Assembly: GCA_024345305.1 (NCBI GenBank)
Contig: BRON01000009.1
Span: 496,001-560,000 of the forward strand
DNA from: Mrakia gelida
Taxonomy: Eukaryota; Basidiomycota; Tremellomycetes; Cystofilobasidiales; Mrakiaceae
DNA: 64,000 nucleotides
Reading direction: 5' to 3'
Below, in pieces: positions 28,039 to 39,429 of the stretch (the first letter of the stretch is position 1; every line of letters starts with the position of its first letter). Made by a program: the position numbers and the translations under genes. The notes under the pieces were generated by a model. The model was not told the origin of the DNA, made no database searches, and saw only the letters and a list, made by a program, of their open reading frames with translations.

Positions 28039-30278
28039 CTACGTCCAAACTCGAGAAGGGATTCCAGCGACCTTGAACTCGAGATCCTTCCTCTCCTCTC
28101 CCTTCTCGGTCGCTCCAGATTGGGCAGCCTGAGCTCTATCGCGAGCTTGCGCCGAGAAGATGAAGCGTTGCTTTTCCTTGACCCACGCTGGTCGAGAGAA
28201 AGAAGGGGAGGGTTGAAGTCAGCGAGGGGAACGAAATCGGTCGAGAGAAAGACGAGAAGATGGTGCTCACTCTCGACGGTGATGGGATTCTTCTGCCACT
28301 CCTCGTCGGCGACCTTCTCGTAGTAGCCCTCACTCGATAAGACGGGCGAGTCCTCGACGGCCTTGACGAGAACGTTGTTGTTCGGTCGAACGAAGTAGAG
28401 CTGCGAACCGGAGGGGAGAGAGAGAGTCAGCTGAGCCGGAAGGTCGAAGACGCGTCGGCGACGAGACAGAGCGAAACTTACGACTCCGAGTCGGTCAAAG
28501 TTAGCCTGGTCGGGCTGAGGAGCGACGACTCGATGGACGGAAGACTTGAGGTAGGTTCCAGAGAGAATTTGAAGGGTGTCGGCGATGTTGACGGCTGAGG
28601 GAAAGAAGGAGAAGAGAAAGCAAGGTCAGAAACAAGACGCGACGTGAAATTCGAAACGATCGGACGAAACACACTGATGGACCCAGCGAGAGGCTTAACG
28701 AAGTGCCAGGTTCCATCGTGAGCAAGAACCTGGAGTCCCAAGACAGGCTGTCGGAAGAGAAGGGTGACGGATCCGAGATCGGTGTGCCCGCCTGAATACA
28801 ACCCTTTGGCAAGCTCGTTCGTCTCCTTTGATCGCACCGGATACTTCATGAACCTGAGGTGATCCTCGCTCCTCTCCTCGTATTGGTGGCGCTGGGGAGG
28901 GGCGGAGAAGACGAAGTCAGTGTGAGAGAAATGGTGAGGGAGCGAAAGGAAGACGCGACGGACCGAAACGAAGTAGTTTTCGTCCTTCAACTCCAAGACC
29001 AGAGCGAAGAGGACAAGAAGCTTGTTGACGACGTTCGTGTGGATGTCCTTTCCGAACTGCTTGATTTCGTCCCAGTTGGCGACGACGGGAGGAGGGTGGT
29101 GAGAGTGGAACTCGTCGAACTCGGGAGTGAACTGGCGCGTCGAGGGCAAAGGAAAGGTCAGTCTTTGAGATCACATCCAGGTCGCGTGAGAGATAGGGAC
29201 ATACCTTGGGGAGATTGTACACTTCGGTAGTCCTGTAGGAGGGAGTAGCGCTAGCAGCTTCGAGGTCCCTGAAACTGAGCGAGGGATTCGAGAACGAAAG
29301 CGACGCGTCGAGTCAGTCCTCCTGTCCTCGATCTTCATTTCTCTTCGCTCGACCTTTTCCAAACTCACTGCTTCAACTCCCTTCCAGTGTATCCGTTGTA
29401 GCCCCCGTTTTTGTGATCGGCGGCGAAAGGCTGCCGAAGGAGGGAAGGAGAGAGAGAGGAGTCAGCGAGATGGGTTCGACTCGAGGAACACTGACGACTC
29501 GGGAGTCGGGACGAGACGAAGCGAGACGTACCTCCTTCTCCTCGAAGGGAAGATCGAAGAACTGAACACGAGATAAAAAGAAGACAGCGGAGGAGTGAAA
29601 GAGAACGAGGCGATGTCAGCAGATGTCGAAGAGGATAGGAGAAAACGAGGAGTCGAACGCGTTGAACGACGCACCTCCTTTCCGATGGCGAATTGCTTGT
29701 CGACTCGCTCCTGCGAGATGCCAAAGTTGGTGACGTAGAAGAAGCCTACACACAAAGCACCGAAGAAGGAGGGAGATCAGCTATGCTCCGAGTGGGCAGG
29801 CTGAAATGCCGTCGAGGTTGAGGGAAGAACGACGGCGAGATGAATCGAGGCGAAAAGACTCACCAACAGAGTGCACTCCATCCTTCGAACGGCAAACGAA
29901 GCGAGTCGAGAGAAGGAATTAAAAGAGTCAGTAACGGAGCTGGATGAACCGGAAAAGGTTGGGAGAAGAGCTCTTCTGCGTCTTCGGCTCGATCCGATCT
30001 TCACTCAACTCACCTTCAACTGCCTCGCCAACTCCTCCTTCCCTCCAGGCTCATCGAATTTCGAGAGGTCGATGTTGACGAGGTCGGCGTAGGCAACTGC
30101 ACGAAAACGACCAAAAAGAGAACGAGGTCAGCGAATGTACGAGACGTCGAGCGAGCGGACGAGAGCGAGAAGGTGAAACGAGGAACGAACGATTGGGCTG
30201 CTTCGTCTCGGGCAGAGTACTGTAAGGATGCTCAGGAGTAGCGTAGATTTGAGAAGGAGTGGCAGTGGGAGTGGTCAT
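28039..30278 (-). CDS. 2-oxoglutarate/Fe(II)-dependent dioxygenase (isopenicillin N synthase-like)
   Basis: Starts MTTPTATPSQIYATPEHPYS. Then AYADLVNIDLSKFDEPGGKE, GVHSVGFFYVTNFGIS, DKQFAIGKEFFDLPFEEKE and NGGYNGYTGREL: the N-terminal DIOX_N block. The double-stranded beta-helix core gives GLYSGGHTDLGSVTLLFRQP (iron ligands His and Asp), VLGLQVLAHDGTWHFVKPLA, NIADTLQILSGTYLKSSVHR (third iron ligand His) and LYFVRPNNNVLV, where Arg should bind 2-oxoglutarate. The usual R-x-S is R-P-N here, which is common in fungal members. The C-terminus is FKVAGIPSRVWT, stop at 28039. About nine introns. Fungal relatives are mostly uncharacterised oxygenases. No biosynthetic partners lie nearby, so substrate cannot be guessed. 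Confidence 0.88.
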
Positions 30279-30739
30279 GTTTGAAAGGTGGTGAGATATG
30301 AGAGTTGGTGGTTGAGAGGGAAAGGAGATGGATGGGTGGGCTGACAGAGGATTCGAGGTCGAGTCGATGAGGCCACCCACGCTCGGCTGTTCGCCATCTC
30401 AACTCTCGGCAGGAGGATGGAAGGAGGAGTCAGCTGTTTCGATGATCTGGCGAGGTGAGAGAATCGCGTCTTTGCGATAGGCGAAAGGCGAAGGCAAAGC
30501 ACGACGCCGGTCGAGAGAAACAGTCGCGTTTGGTTTAGAAGGTGTCGACCGAGCGAGAGAAGACGCGTTTTCGTTGTGAGTTGAACGAGAGCGCCGTGAA
30601 GGGAAGGGGAAAGAGCGCTCGAGAGCAAAGTTGTCGAGAGTGTCTTGCGAAGAGTAGGGTGAGGAGGAGAACAAGAAAAAAAATCGCTCATCCTCATCCC
30701 CATGTCTTCGTGCGAAACGAAAGACGACACGAGACGAGC
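30279..30739. promoter_or_regulatory. Oxygenase upstream region and PQ-loop 3' flank
   Basis: 460 bp with no supported exon. It should carry the oxygenase promoter and 5'UTR (minus strand) below the PQ-loop stop. An unbroken plus-strand frame crosses it, but it lacks conserved motifs. Confidence 0.4.
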
Positions 30740-32419
30740 TCATCGCTCTGCTCCCACCAAAGGCGTCCTCTCGTCGTCGTCCGGCGCGACAAGGACATCG
30801 TCGTCTTCGAGAAGAGGCCGTCCGAAGTCGTCGATCCCGAGACGTTTTTCTCGCTGTTTCCAGCAGAGGCACATCACCTGAGTTCGCGAAGAGAGAGAGG
30901 AGGAGAGGTGAGGTCAGCGAGGAGACCGGCGAGATGTAGAGATGAAGGAGGGGTAGAGATGGAGTGAGACGCGGACTGACGAGGAGGCCGGACTGGAGGA
31001 ACCCTGTGATGGCGTAGGGCATCCAAGCTAAGCAAGAGAAGGACGAGGGAGCGAGGGGAGGGACGATCAGTCTCGAGTCGTCGCTCGAGGAGAGGAAAGG
31101 AGTGGAGGAAGAGATGACTCACAAGACCAGGAAGTACCTTCTCGGATGGCTATCGAAACCACGAAGGCAACTGATCCTGGGACTTGGATACTGGAGAGAG
31201 GACGGACGAGAGCAAGGAGCGACGCGAGAAGGTGAGCACGAACGTTGCTCGAAGGAAGCTGGCTCGAGATTGAGAGAAGATGGACTCACATCATGGTAGG
31301 GATACTGAGCGATCCAATGAAGCCCTCGTTCCAAGTGAGAAGGATCTGAGGGAGATATTGCGAGACGGCGAGGATGGTGGCGACGAGACCGTGGCTGGAA
31401 GAGGGAGACGCGAACGAGTGAGCTTCCCGCTTGGCGAGCGATGCGAGAAGAGTTTTAAATCAGGACGTACGCATCTGCTATCCTCGAGAGCCTCAGATCA
31501 GGAGCGTCGTTGGGGTTGGGATGAGGGAGTGGAAGTCGAACGAGAAGAGGGACGAGGACGGCGAGGGTGACGATGCTGTTTGGTCGAAGATTGAGGGCGC
31601 TTTCAGTATGGAAAGACCTGGTCGAACGAAGAGGATCAGTAAAAGCTCACAAGTGAACCGCAGTGACAGTTGCGAGACCGACGGAAAGCTTCCAGAGGGC
31701 TGTCGTTTTGGCTTTCTTGTCGGCGACGGCACCTTCGAGGAGAGGGGGTTCGAACTTGAGATGCGCTGGGAAGTAGATCAGGAAGAGGACGAAGCTGAGA
31801 GCGAGAATATGTAGAGAAGGTCAGCCTGAAGCTTCGGGTACCCAGAGAGGAAGATATACGAACATGATCGTGAAGAGGACCCAAGCTATAGCGACTTGAA
31901 GAAGGCCCAACGTCGCAGAGAAGCAGGAGCCGCTCGACTGTTCTCGACCCACCCCCAGAGCAGACCAAACCTCGTCAGATCGCTCCTCTCGCAAGATCAA
32001 GAGAGGCGAGGATGGGACTCACGATGATCGCACAGCACCTAACCATAGGCCATTGGAGGATGAGAAGGTTGAAGAGGCCGCAAGCTGCTGAGGTCGAACC
32101 AAGGAGGAGGTACCAAGGTGAGAGCCCTTCGGACGATTGGTTTTTGATGATTCGGAGGTGTTGAGGAAGGTAGGAGATGACCAGTCCCACGCAGAGGAGG
32201 GAGGAAAGCCCGAGGGCGAAGAGGTTGGGTGTCTAGTAGGAGGAGGAGAACAAAGGAAGGGAGGGGAGGGAGGGAGGAACAAGAGAAGGCGGAGGTCAAC
32301 ATCCTCGTCTATACCTCCCCTCGACAACCAACAGGGTTCTCCCAGCATCTCGGAGGTCTCGAGATGATGATCGTTGCACTTACAGGTTCACATTGGGATG
32401 GTTCGTAGGGAAGCATCAT
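30740..32419 (-). CDS. PQ-loop repeat membrane protein (SLC66/cystinosin-like superfamily)
   Basis: Exon 1 MMLPYEPSQCEP joins TPNLFALGLSSLLCVGLVIS in frame. The first PQ-loop is SYLPQHLRIIKNQSSEGLSP followed by WYLLLGSTSAACGLFN. Hydrophobic helices follow (ATLGLLQVAIAWVLFTIM, VLFLIYFPAHLKFEPPLLEG, KLSVGLATVTAVHL). The second PQ-loop reads ILAVSQYLPQILLTWNEGFI with GSLSIPTMMIQVPGSVAF. The tail is acidic (GRPLLEDDDVLVAPDDDER) and stops at 30740. Two PQ motifs in a seven-helix protein fit the SLC66 family, which includes vacuolar/lysosomal cationic amino acid or cystine exporters. The E-G-x-S after the first PQ motif is family-typical. Substrate and membrane are inferred only. The start is 139 bp from the divergent F-box-like gene. 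Confidence 0.85.
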
Positions 32420-32558
32420 CTTTAAAGAAAAGAGCCAGGTGGGTGTTTGCTTCCTCAAAGCATCGAAGCGAGCTCACACCTTCTCGTCCCGAAACCATCA
32501 CGTTCGCCCCGCCCTCTCGCTTTCTATACATCTCCCCCCTCCTTCTCTCCTCTTCGAC
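32420..32558. promoter_or_regulatory. Bidirectional promoter between PQ-loop and F-box-like genes
   Basis: 139 bp between two divergent start codons, the shortest such spacer in the window. A pyrimidine-rich run leads into the plus-strand ATG. Confidence 0.55.
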
Positions 32559-33523
32559 ATGGCCTCCCGACCCTTCTTCGCAACTCTGGAACCGTTCCCT
32601 TACCTCGCGGAAGAGCTGCAGCAGAACATCTTGCGCTTCTGCGATCCGCCGACCCTGGCCGCCACCTCTCGCGTCTCCTTCGCCTTCCTTCAGCTCTCCT
32701 CCCCTTTCCTCTACCAGCACATCGTTATCGATATCCCTCAGGCGTTATCGAAGCTCTTCTGCTCGTCGAAGGTGAGCTCTCTTTGCTTCTCGTTTCGTTT
32801 CCAAGACAACCTTCCTCGCTCGAGCTCCCGGCCTTCTCCTCCTTATCGTTCCCTCCTGTCTTCCTTCTTCCTTCCTTCCTTCCTTCTATCCAGAGACGAA
32901 AGAGCCAACTCACCTTGGAGCCTTACCTCTCCCTCCTCCAAATCCAATCCTTGGCCCTCCCAGGAACGGAGACCCTCTCAACCCTCACCACCCCTCTCAC
33001 CCTCTCCAGAGATCGCATCCCTCCCTCTCCCTCTCCCTCCTCCCCCTCCTCTCGCCTCTCCCTCTCTCTCCTTATCCTCCGCCTTGGTCCCGTCTCAGAC
33101 AAATGGGAACCCACCCTCCTCTCTCTTTTCGACCCGGCTCACCTCCAGATCCAAGGCCGCCTCTCCTCCATCCCCCTCTCCCTAAACATCTCAACTCACG
33201 TCGAGTGGACGAAGATCAAGAAGCTCACCCTCGTCGACGCAGCGCTCGTGCTGGACTCGCCGAGGAAGGATGTACAAGTCTTCGCGGAGCAGTGGGATAT
33301 GAGATGTGTCATCAGCGATGAGCAGGGAGACCCGTTCTTTGGGATGTGGATGAGGGATGTTACGCTCGATGTGAGGTCGTTGTTGAGGAGGAGACGGTTG
33401 CCGAAGACGGTGGAGTTTGAGGTGAGGACGGAGGAGCAGGGGAAGGAGATCATGGAAGCGTTGAAAGGGTATGAGCTGTTGGGGGTTTTGAAGAATCGGT
33501 TGAAGGTGGTCGTGAGGGGCTGA
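32559..33523 (+). CDS. F-box-like protein (copy 2)
   Basis: Starts MASRPFFATLEPFPYLAEEL; the F-box-like block is LQQNILRFCDPPTLAATSRV, SFAFLQLSSPFLYQHIVIDI and ALSKLFCSSK. One intron (near 32772-32894) joins SSK to RRKSQLTLEPYLSLLQIQSL. A serine/proline-rich stretch and a C-terminal region (WMRDVTLDVRSLLRRRRLPK, stop at 33523) follow. The N-terminal pattern matches the protein at 26378-27807 (TLA-x-x-x-RVS-x-x-FL-x-x-SSP-x-LY-x-x-I, then LFC-x-x-K), so they are probably paralogs. SCF adaptor function is likely from family knowledge; nothing shows the substrate. A consensus intron begins directly after the stop codon. Confidence 0.65.
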
Positions 33524-33605
33524 GTGAGTTTTGGGCTGCGACGCGTCGCGTTGTGAGAAACGAGCGACCGCTGATCTCTTCTCCTCTGGTTCCCGCTTCG
33601 TTCAG
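33524..33605 (+). other. Probable 3'UTR intron directly after a stop codon
   Basis: GTGAGT starts at the base after TGA (33521-33523), with CTGATC as a branch-like site and TTCAG ending at 33605. These match the coding introns of this genome. Because the intron is adjacent to the stop, it should not trigger nonsense-mediated decay. Confidence 0.5.
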
Positions 33606-34259
33606 ATTCATCACGATCACATCAGCCTTCAACACATCTTCACCGACCTAACCGTCGCGTCCCGGATCTACTCGTCCTCCTCCTGCTCTCGTCTCCCTCG
33701 CTCAAACCCAACGTGCGTCCTCCCTCCCGCCTGCCTCTCCCTCTTCTCGTCGAACCCCTTCTGACCCTCTTGTCCTTCCTTCCATTGTAACCGTAGCCGC
33801 TTGCTTCCCACTTCGTCAGCTTCTCACCCAGTCCCACCCAACCCATCTCGCTTCGCGCAGACGCGTCTTCTTCTCACCTCGCCTCCCTTGTACTTTGCCT
33901 GGATGCATCGGTTCATCTACGTACCACTCTCTTCCACTGTAGACACACGCGTTCTCTTTACTTTCTGTCTCTGTACTGGATCTGGATCCATGGACGATCA
34001 CTTTGCCCTTGCGCGTCTTTCTTTGAAGAACGAGAAAGAGAGAGGGAGAAAGGAGGGCAAAGCAGAGCACAGCAGATAGATATACGAGGCGTGACTAGAT
34101 TAGAGTCTACCGCGAGATCGTTGGCTTCGTTCTGTCGTGTGTCCTTCCTGAGTTCGAAAGGAGGCGACGTGACGCAAAAAGGGATCAGCGACGCGCGTCG
34201 AAGGTCGAAAGAAAGAAAGAAACGAAAGGCAGCTCACCTTGACTTTGACTTCAGTTATT
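33606..34259. other. Convergent 3' spacer, copy 2 F-box and FIT gene
   Basis: About 650 bp between convergent stop codons, with no supported exon. One GACGCGTC at 33860-33867. Presumably the 3'UTR of both genes. Confidence 0.4.
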
Positions 34260-35921
34260 CTACTTCTGAGGCACCGACGCTCCTGCGAACTGGAAGAAGA
34301 CCAGACCAACGACGGCGAGGGCTGGTAGAAGTCGAATGAGGACGCGTCAGTCGGAAGAAACGACGAGAGCGAGGGCGAGGACAGAAGAACGACTCACTGA
34401 AGCCCGAGATCTTCTCAGGGATGGTGTGGAAGTACATCGCTGTTTTGCCTGCGAGAGAACAAAGCGCATCAGCTGAGAAGCGACGAAGAAGGAAGAGGTA
34501 GGAAGCGAGCTCGACTCACTGAGAATGAAGACCCAAAGCCCAGCGAGTCCGAACCCGAACAGGCCTGTTATCTTGTGCGCCCAAGGGATGTCGTCGACTC
34601 CGCCTTCGAGGAGGATGAGGATGGTGGGGAGCGTTTGATCGACGAGGAGGAGGGTTGAGAGGGTGAGGAGGAAAACTGTCGACGACCGAGGCGAGGGAGC
34701 GACGCGTCAGTTTGAGCGACGAGCCTGCACGCTCGACACCGAAGAAAGAAAAAGAAAGACCAAGACTCACCATGCCCACTAACATCATGTCCTCCGCTCC
34801 ACCTAGCATGCAACCTATGATGCTTCTCACCCTCCACCCACCCAGGGAACAAATCCGGGAAACTCTTGGGCGTCACCGCCATCCGTCTCGTACAGTACTC
34901 CTGAGGAACCGTCATCAACATCACCTCCTTCCCGTTCCCTCCAATCGCTCCTCCTCCGAGAGCGTTGTGCCCGCTGATGACGATGGCGCTCTGAGAGGTA
35001 CATTCGACGGCACCTCCAGCGATAGAACAGAGCTCGACGGGGAGTTGGATGGAGCATTCTCCTCCTGTGTAGACCATCGTTCGTTCGAAGAGACCTGGAC
35101 CGGCAAGCCAGATGGTTAGGAGGACCCAGAAGAGGGTGGCGATGGTGTATTTTGTGAGGCGGGGGAGGAGGGGGAGGTAGGGTTTGGGGGAGGGGGTCTT
35201 GGTGAGTTTGGTGGTCGTCGTCGTGGTGGGTTTGGGAGGAGGAGGCGATGGGGAGAGGAAAGGGAGGTAGGAGGAGATGAAGGATGGGGTGGTGAGGAGG
35301 TGGAGGAAGAAGGCTAAGGTCGTCCATGCCCAGGCTTTCTTTGCGAACCTGGTAGAGGGAGAGGAAGGGACGGAAGAGGAAAAGAGAGCAGGGAAGGGAG
35401 GAGGTGTGAGCTCGACGTCATGAGCTCGAACGAGGCTGCTCGTTTGTCTTTCCCACCTTCCCAGCCAGAGATACTTATAGAGAGTAAGCGAGACTCACAC
35501 TTGATTGAAGAGGTTCCCCTTCTGTGCGAAATACGAAGTCGATTGAGGTAAAGAGGAAGGCGGGAGGTCGCCTTGCTGGAGGGAGGAAACGGATGGGGCT
35601 GGAGAGGTGTTCGTTCCATGGTAGGAAGCGTAGAGCGTCCCGTGAGCCACGATGGCTGCGATGAAGATGAGGGTGATCTGCGAGAGTGGAAGAGAGTGGA
35701 AGAGGGTCAATGAAGAGCTGGAAGTAGGAAGCGAACAGGTCGAGAAAGGGAAGACTGACGAGTTGACTCTGAGAGATGAAGGGCACGGGCGATTGGGGGA
35801 GGACCGCTTGGAGAGACTCGGAGGGTGGTGGTGGAGGAGCAGATTTTACTTCCGGCTCAGGGGAGGAAGAGACCCTTGCTGATGGTTTTGATCTTCTTGA
35901 ACGAGTAGTTGAGGCGCTCAT
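34260..35921 (-). CDS. FIT family protein (SCS3/YFT2-like acyl-CoA diphosphatase)
   Basis: Starts MSASTTRSRRSKPSARVSSS, then helices such as ITLIFIAAIVAHGTLYASYH, TLAFFLHLLTTPSFISSYL and TIATLFWVLLTIWLAGPGLF. The family signature follows: ECSIQLPVELCSIAGGAVEC, NALGGG and SGGHDVSGHVFLLTLSTLLL, with the catalytic histidines in GGHDVSGH. The last exons are KITGLFGFGLAGLWVFIL, YFHTIPEKISGF and AVVGLVFFQFAGASVPQK, stop at 34260. FIT proteins are ER membrane enzymes that cleave acyl-CoA to acyl-4'-phosphopantetheine and AMP, and they support lipid-droplet formation. Six helices and both active-site histidines are visible. It is transcribed divergently from DCP2, 287 bp away. Confidence 0.88.
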
Positions 35922-36208
35922 GATGGTTGGTGAGGGAGGAAGGAGAGTTGAGCTGGGGCTTGTCGACGTTTCATCATCGAGGCAGTGAGCTCGACTCTTT
36001 CCTTCCCGAAAGAGCTCTCTTGTTTTGAAGCTCGCAACTCTCACCTTCTCCTCCCTCCTCCCTTCAACTCACCTTCTCACGCACACCTACCCTCTTCTTC
36101 ATACCCGCGACACCTCCCAAGGAGTGAAAATCTTCAAGCTACCCTCTATTCGAGCCACCTCGACACCTCCTTCCCTCCTCCCTTCCCTTCCTCCCCCTCC
36201 TTCGAACG

Positions 36209-39200
36209 ATGTCTCCTTCCGAGGCCTCCTCCTCCCGTCCAACACTGGCTTCTGCAGAGTCGGCCTTCTCTTTCGAGACAGCAGATCTGATAGAGATTCT
36301 CGAGGATCTCTCAACGTGAGTCCTCTTCTTCTCTATCTCTTGAGCTCGCCACCTCTTCTCCTTCGCTGACCTTTCGTACGACCACCTCCTCCCTTTCCTC
36401 TTCCAGCCGGTTCATCCTCAACCTCCCCGAATCCGAATCTGAATCCATCCCTCGTCTATGCTTCCAAGTTGAACAAGCTTACTGGTTCTACGAGGACTGG
36501 GTCCGAGACTCTCAGCCGAATCTTCCTTCCTACACTCTCAAACGTTTCTCCGAGATCTTCTTCAAGGTCTGCCCGATGCTCTCAAAATGGTCAGACAAGC
36601 ACGAACGCTTGTTCCTAGAGTTCATGAGGTACAAGACGAGGGTACCCGTGTGCGGAGCAGTCATGATCAACGAGACTTGGGATAAGGTGAGCTCTTGCTT
36701 CGAAGGAAGGAAGGGAGGAGATGGTCGAGCGAGACGGGAAGGATGGAGCTCGAGCTCGAGAGCTGACTTCCTCTTTCCTTCTTCGCTGTGCCTTCCTGCT
36801 AGTGCGTTCTCGTCAAGGGCTGGAAGGGGAACTCGTGGTCGTTCCCGAAGGGGAAGATCAACCAGGAGGAGGAGAAGCACATCTGTGCCATTCGAGAGGT
36901 GAGTTGAGCTTCCTTCTTCCCTTCCCTCCTCCCTCCTTCTCCCGACCTCGTCGTTCTCTCTCCCTTCGCACCGTCTCTCACTAGGACCGTCCTACGAGTG
37001 TACTCAGCAAACTGACTCGATATCCATCGTTCTCGTCTCGTCTGCAGGTCCTCGAGGAAACCGGCTGCGATCTCATCAACCTCCTCAAAACAGACGACGA
37101 GTACTTCCACGAAACCACCATCCAAGACCAACGGATCACTCTCTACTTCGTTCCAGGCGTACCAGAAGACTTCCCTTTCGAGACTCAGACGAGGAAGGAG
37201 ATCGGAGCGATCGAGTGGTTTAAGCTGTCGGACCTTCCGACCTGGAAGAAGACCAAGACGACCTCGACACCGAAGCTCGCCGGGAAGGGAAAGTTTTACA
37301 TGATTCTGCCCTTCGTCCTGTGAGTCCTAGTCTTATCTGTCTACTGGAGACGCTGTGGCTGGAGTTAATAGCTCGAGAGCTCCGAAACTGACCCTCCTCG
37401 TCGTTTCGCGATCTCTCGTTCGCAGCGAGCTCAAGAAATTCGTCAAATCCCATCGACCCTCCTCCCTCAAGCACTCCTCCTCTCCTCTCCCTACTCCCAT
37501 CTCCGAATCAGCACTTCCAACACCTCTCGACGAGGACCCACCTTCCGAAACCGAGGTCTCCAGCACACCCGTCGTTCCCGACTCGCCAGCTCAGCTCAGG
37601 GAGGCTCCCGTCCCGCTCTCAGAGCTCGACGAGCTCTTCGCTAGGTTCTTGTCAAGCGAGAGGGAGGATCGTTCGAGGAGTGCGAGTGCCGCGCCGAGGG
37701 TGGATCAGGATATCGAGGAGGAGGAGGACGAGAACGAGGGGACGGTGATGGGAGCGTCGGACGAGCTCGAGCAGAAGCCTCCAACGACTTCCATTTTGGA
37801 CCAGATGTTTGGTGCTTTGACGATGCCTAGTGGTGAGTTCCATCTATCGCCTTTCAACGCTCCTACTCACAAAGCCTCGCGACTCACGCTTTCGTTTCGT
37901 TTCTCCCTGTTCGCGTCGCAGCTCCTCCTCCTCCATCTCCTTCAAACCAGTTCTCACCTCCTCCCCAAGCGAACTATCCTCATCCCCCGCAACACCTCTC
38001 CCAACCTCAGCCTCAGCATGCCTCCTCCCTCCTCTCTCTCTTCAGCAACCTTCCTCCTCCTCCTCAGCAACAGCTCTTCCAGTCGCGACCTCCTCCCAAC
38101 GCGTCCCTCCTCGCTCTCCTCAATCCTTCGAACCCGTCCCCGGCGCTCTACCACTCCTCCCCGATGTATCACCACTCTCAACCATCGGCTCCTCCTACCT
38201 CCTCCACCTCGTCGGTCCCTCAGTCGAACCAGCCGAGTCTGACGAACGACAAGCAGTCCCTCCTCGCGATGTTCTCGCCTCCGCCGTCGCGTTCCGTCCC
38301 TGGAGCGCCTTCGTCGCCGATGCCGTCGAACGGACAGGATCAGACCGAGGAAGCAAGGAAGAAGAAGAAGCAGATGGCTCTTCTCGCGATGATGGACGCG
38401 TCGCTCGGTGGACCAGGAGCAGGAATCGGCGGAGGAGGACCACCTCCTCCTCCCGGGATGTTCAACAACGGTCAATCACCCATGTTCCAGCAACAGCAGC
38501 CCATCTACAACCAACAACCCTCTCCCTACGTTGCTCAACAACTCCCCATGATGCCTCCCAACCCTCATCAATCTCCCTACGCGACCAACTTCCCTCCTCG
38601 TCCTCCACCCAACCTCAACGGAGGTCCTCCCTTCCCTCTCAACCTCAACGGTCCTCCTCTTCCGTTCCCCAACCAGCAGCAGCAGCTCAACGGTCACTCT
38701 CCCTTCCAACCTCATCCTCAACCTTCGTTCGGAGGGGGCTTCCCCGTCAACCAGAATCAGTCACCTCGAATGATGAACTTCAACAACGGCGGTGCTCCTC
38801 CTCCCCTTCCTCTCGGCCCAGGTGCTCCAGGTCCGGGAGCGTTCCACAACGGAGTCCCTTCCTACCCAGGTCAGATGCCCAACGGCTTCCGAGGACAACC
38901 AGGAGGACCTGGACGACCTCCTCTCCTGCCTCCCAGCAACTTCTTTCCTCCCGGCTCGAACGCGAACTCGAACGGCCCTCCTCCCCCTCCCCCTCCTCCA
39001 TTCCTCGCCAACCCCAACGCCTTCCAGTCCCCTCAACGACAACAACCACCACCTCAACCCTACCGAGGTCAACCCTCCCTCCCTCCCTCCAACTTCCCTC
39101 CCCTCCCTCCCTCCAACACCTCGACGAACTTCCCTCCCCTCCCCTCTTCTTCCATCAACAAGAACGACCCCTTCACCGTCAACCCCATGCTTCAACAGCA

Positions 39201-39429
39201 GTCGCAGAAGATCCTCAGTCCTCCTGGTCCTCGGGCTCAACAACAACAGCAGCAGCAGCAACAGCAGGTCCCCGTCCCGATCCATCACCCGAAACCTCAA
39301 GGCATGACGAACCACGCGGAGAGCTTGCTCGGGATGCTCAAGGGAGGAGGAGGAGGAGGGTCAGGAGGGAAGGTGGCGAGTGTGAACATGCCGGGGTACC
39401 CTTCGGGGAGTCCGGCGGTTGGGAGGTGA
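36209..39429 (+). CDS. DCP2: mRNA-decapping enzyme subunit DCP2
   Basis: Starts MSPSEASSSRPTLASAESAF; the N-regulatory domain (box A) gives RFILNLPESESESIPRLCFQ, VEQAYWFYEDWVRDSQPNLP and LKRFSEIFFKVCPML. The Nudix domain gives VPVCGAVMINETWDKC, VLVKGWKGNSWSFPKGKINQ and the Nudix helix REVLEETGCD, then YFVPGVPEDFPFETQTRKEI and IGAIEWFKLSDLPTW (box B). After that comes a roughly 650-residue disordered tail rich in Pro, Asn and Gln with a poly-Q run. Dcp2 removes the m7G cap in 5'-3' mRNA decay with Dcp1 and Edc3/Pat1. The tail has several SLL-x-(L/M)-type leucine motifs (see findings). Catalytic glutamates are intact. Stop at 39429. Confidence 0.96.
39238..39267 (+). repeat. CAA/CAG repeat encoding poly-Gln in DCP2
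   Basis: About ten consecutive CAA/CAG codons within the DCP2 tail. The mixed codons suggest it is older than a pure expanding triplet tract. Confidence 0.85.

Noticed and set aside
28039..32419. Possible biosynthetic cluster (2OG oxygenase plus PQ-loop transporter)
   Set aside because: No core enzyme (NRPS, PKS, terpene synthase) or pathway regulator nearby; the neighbours are housekeeping genes.
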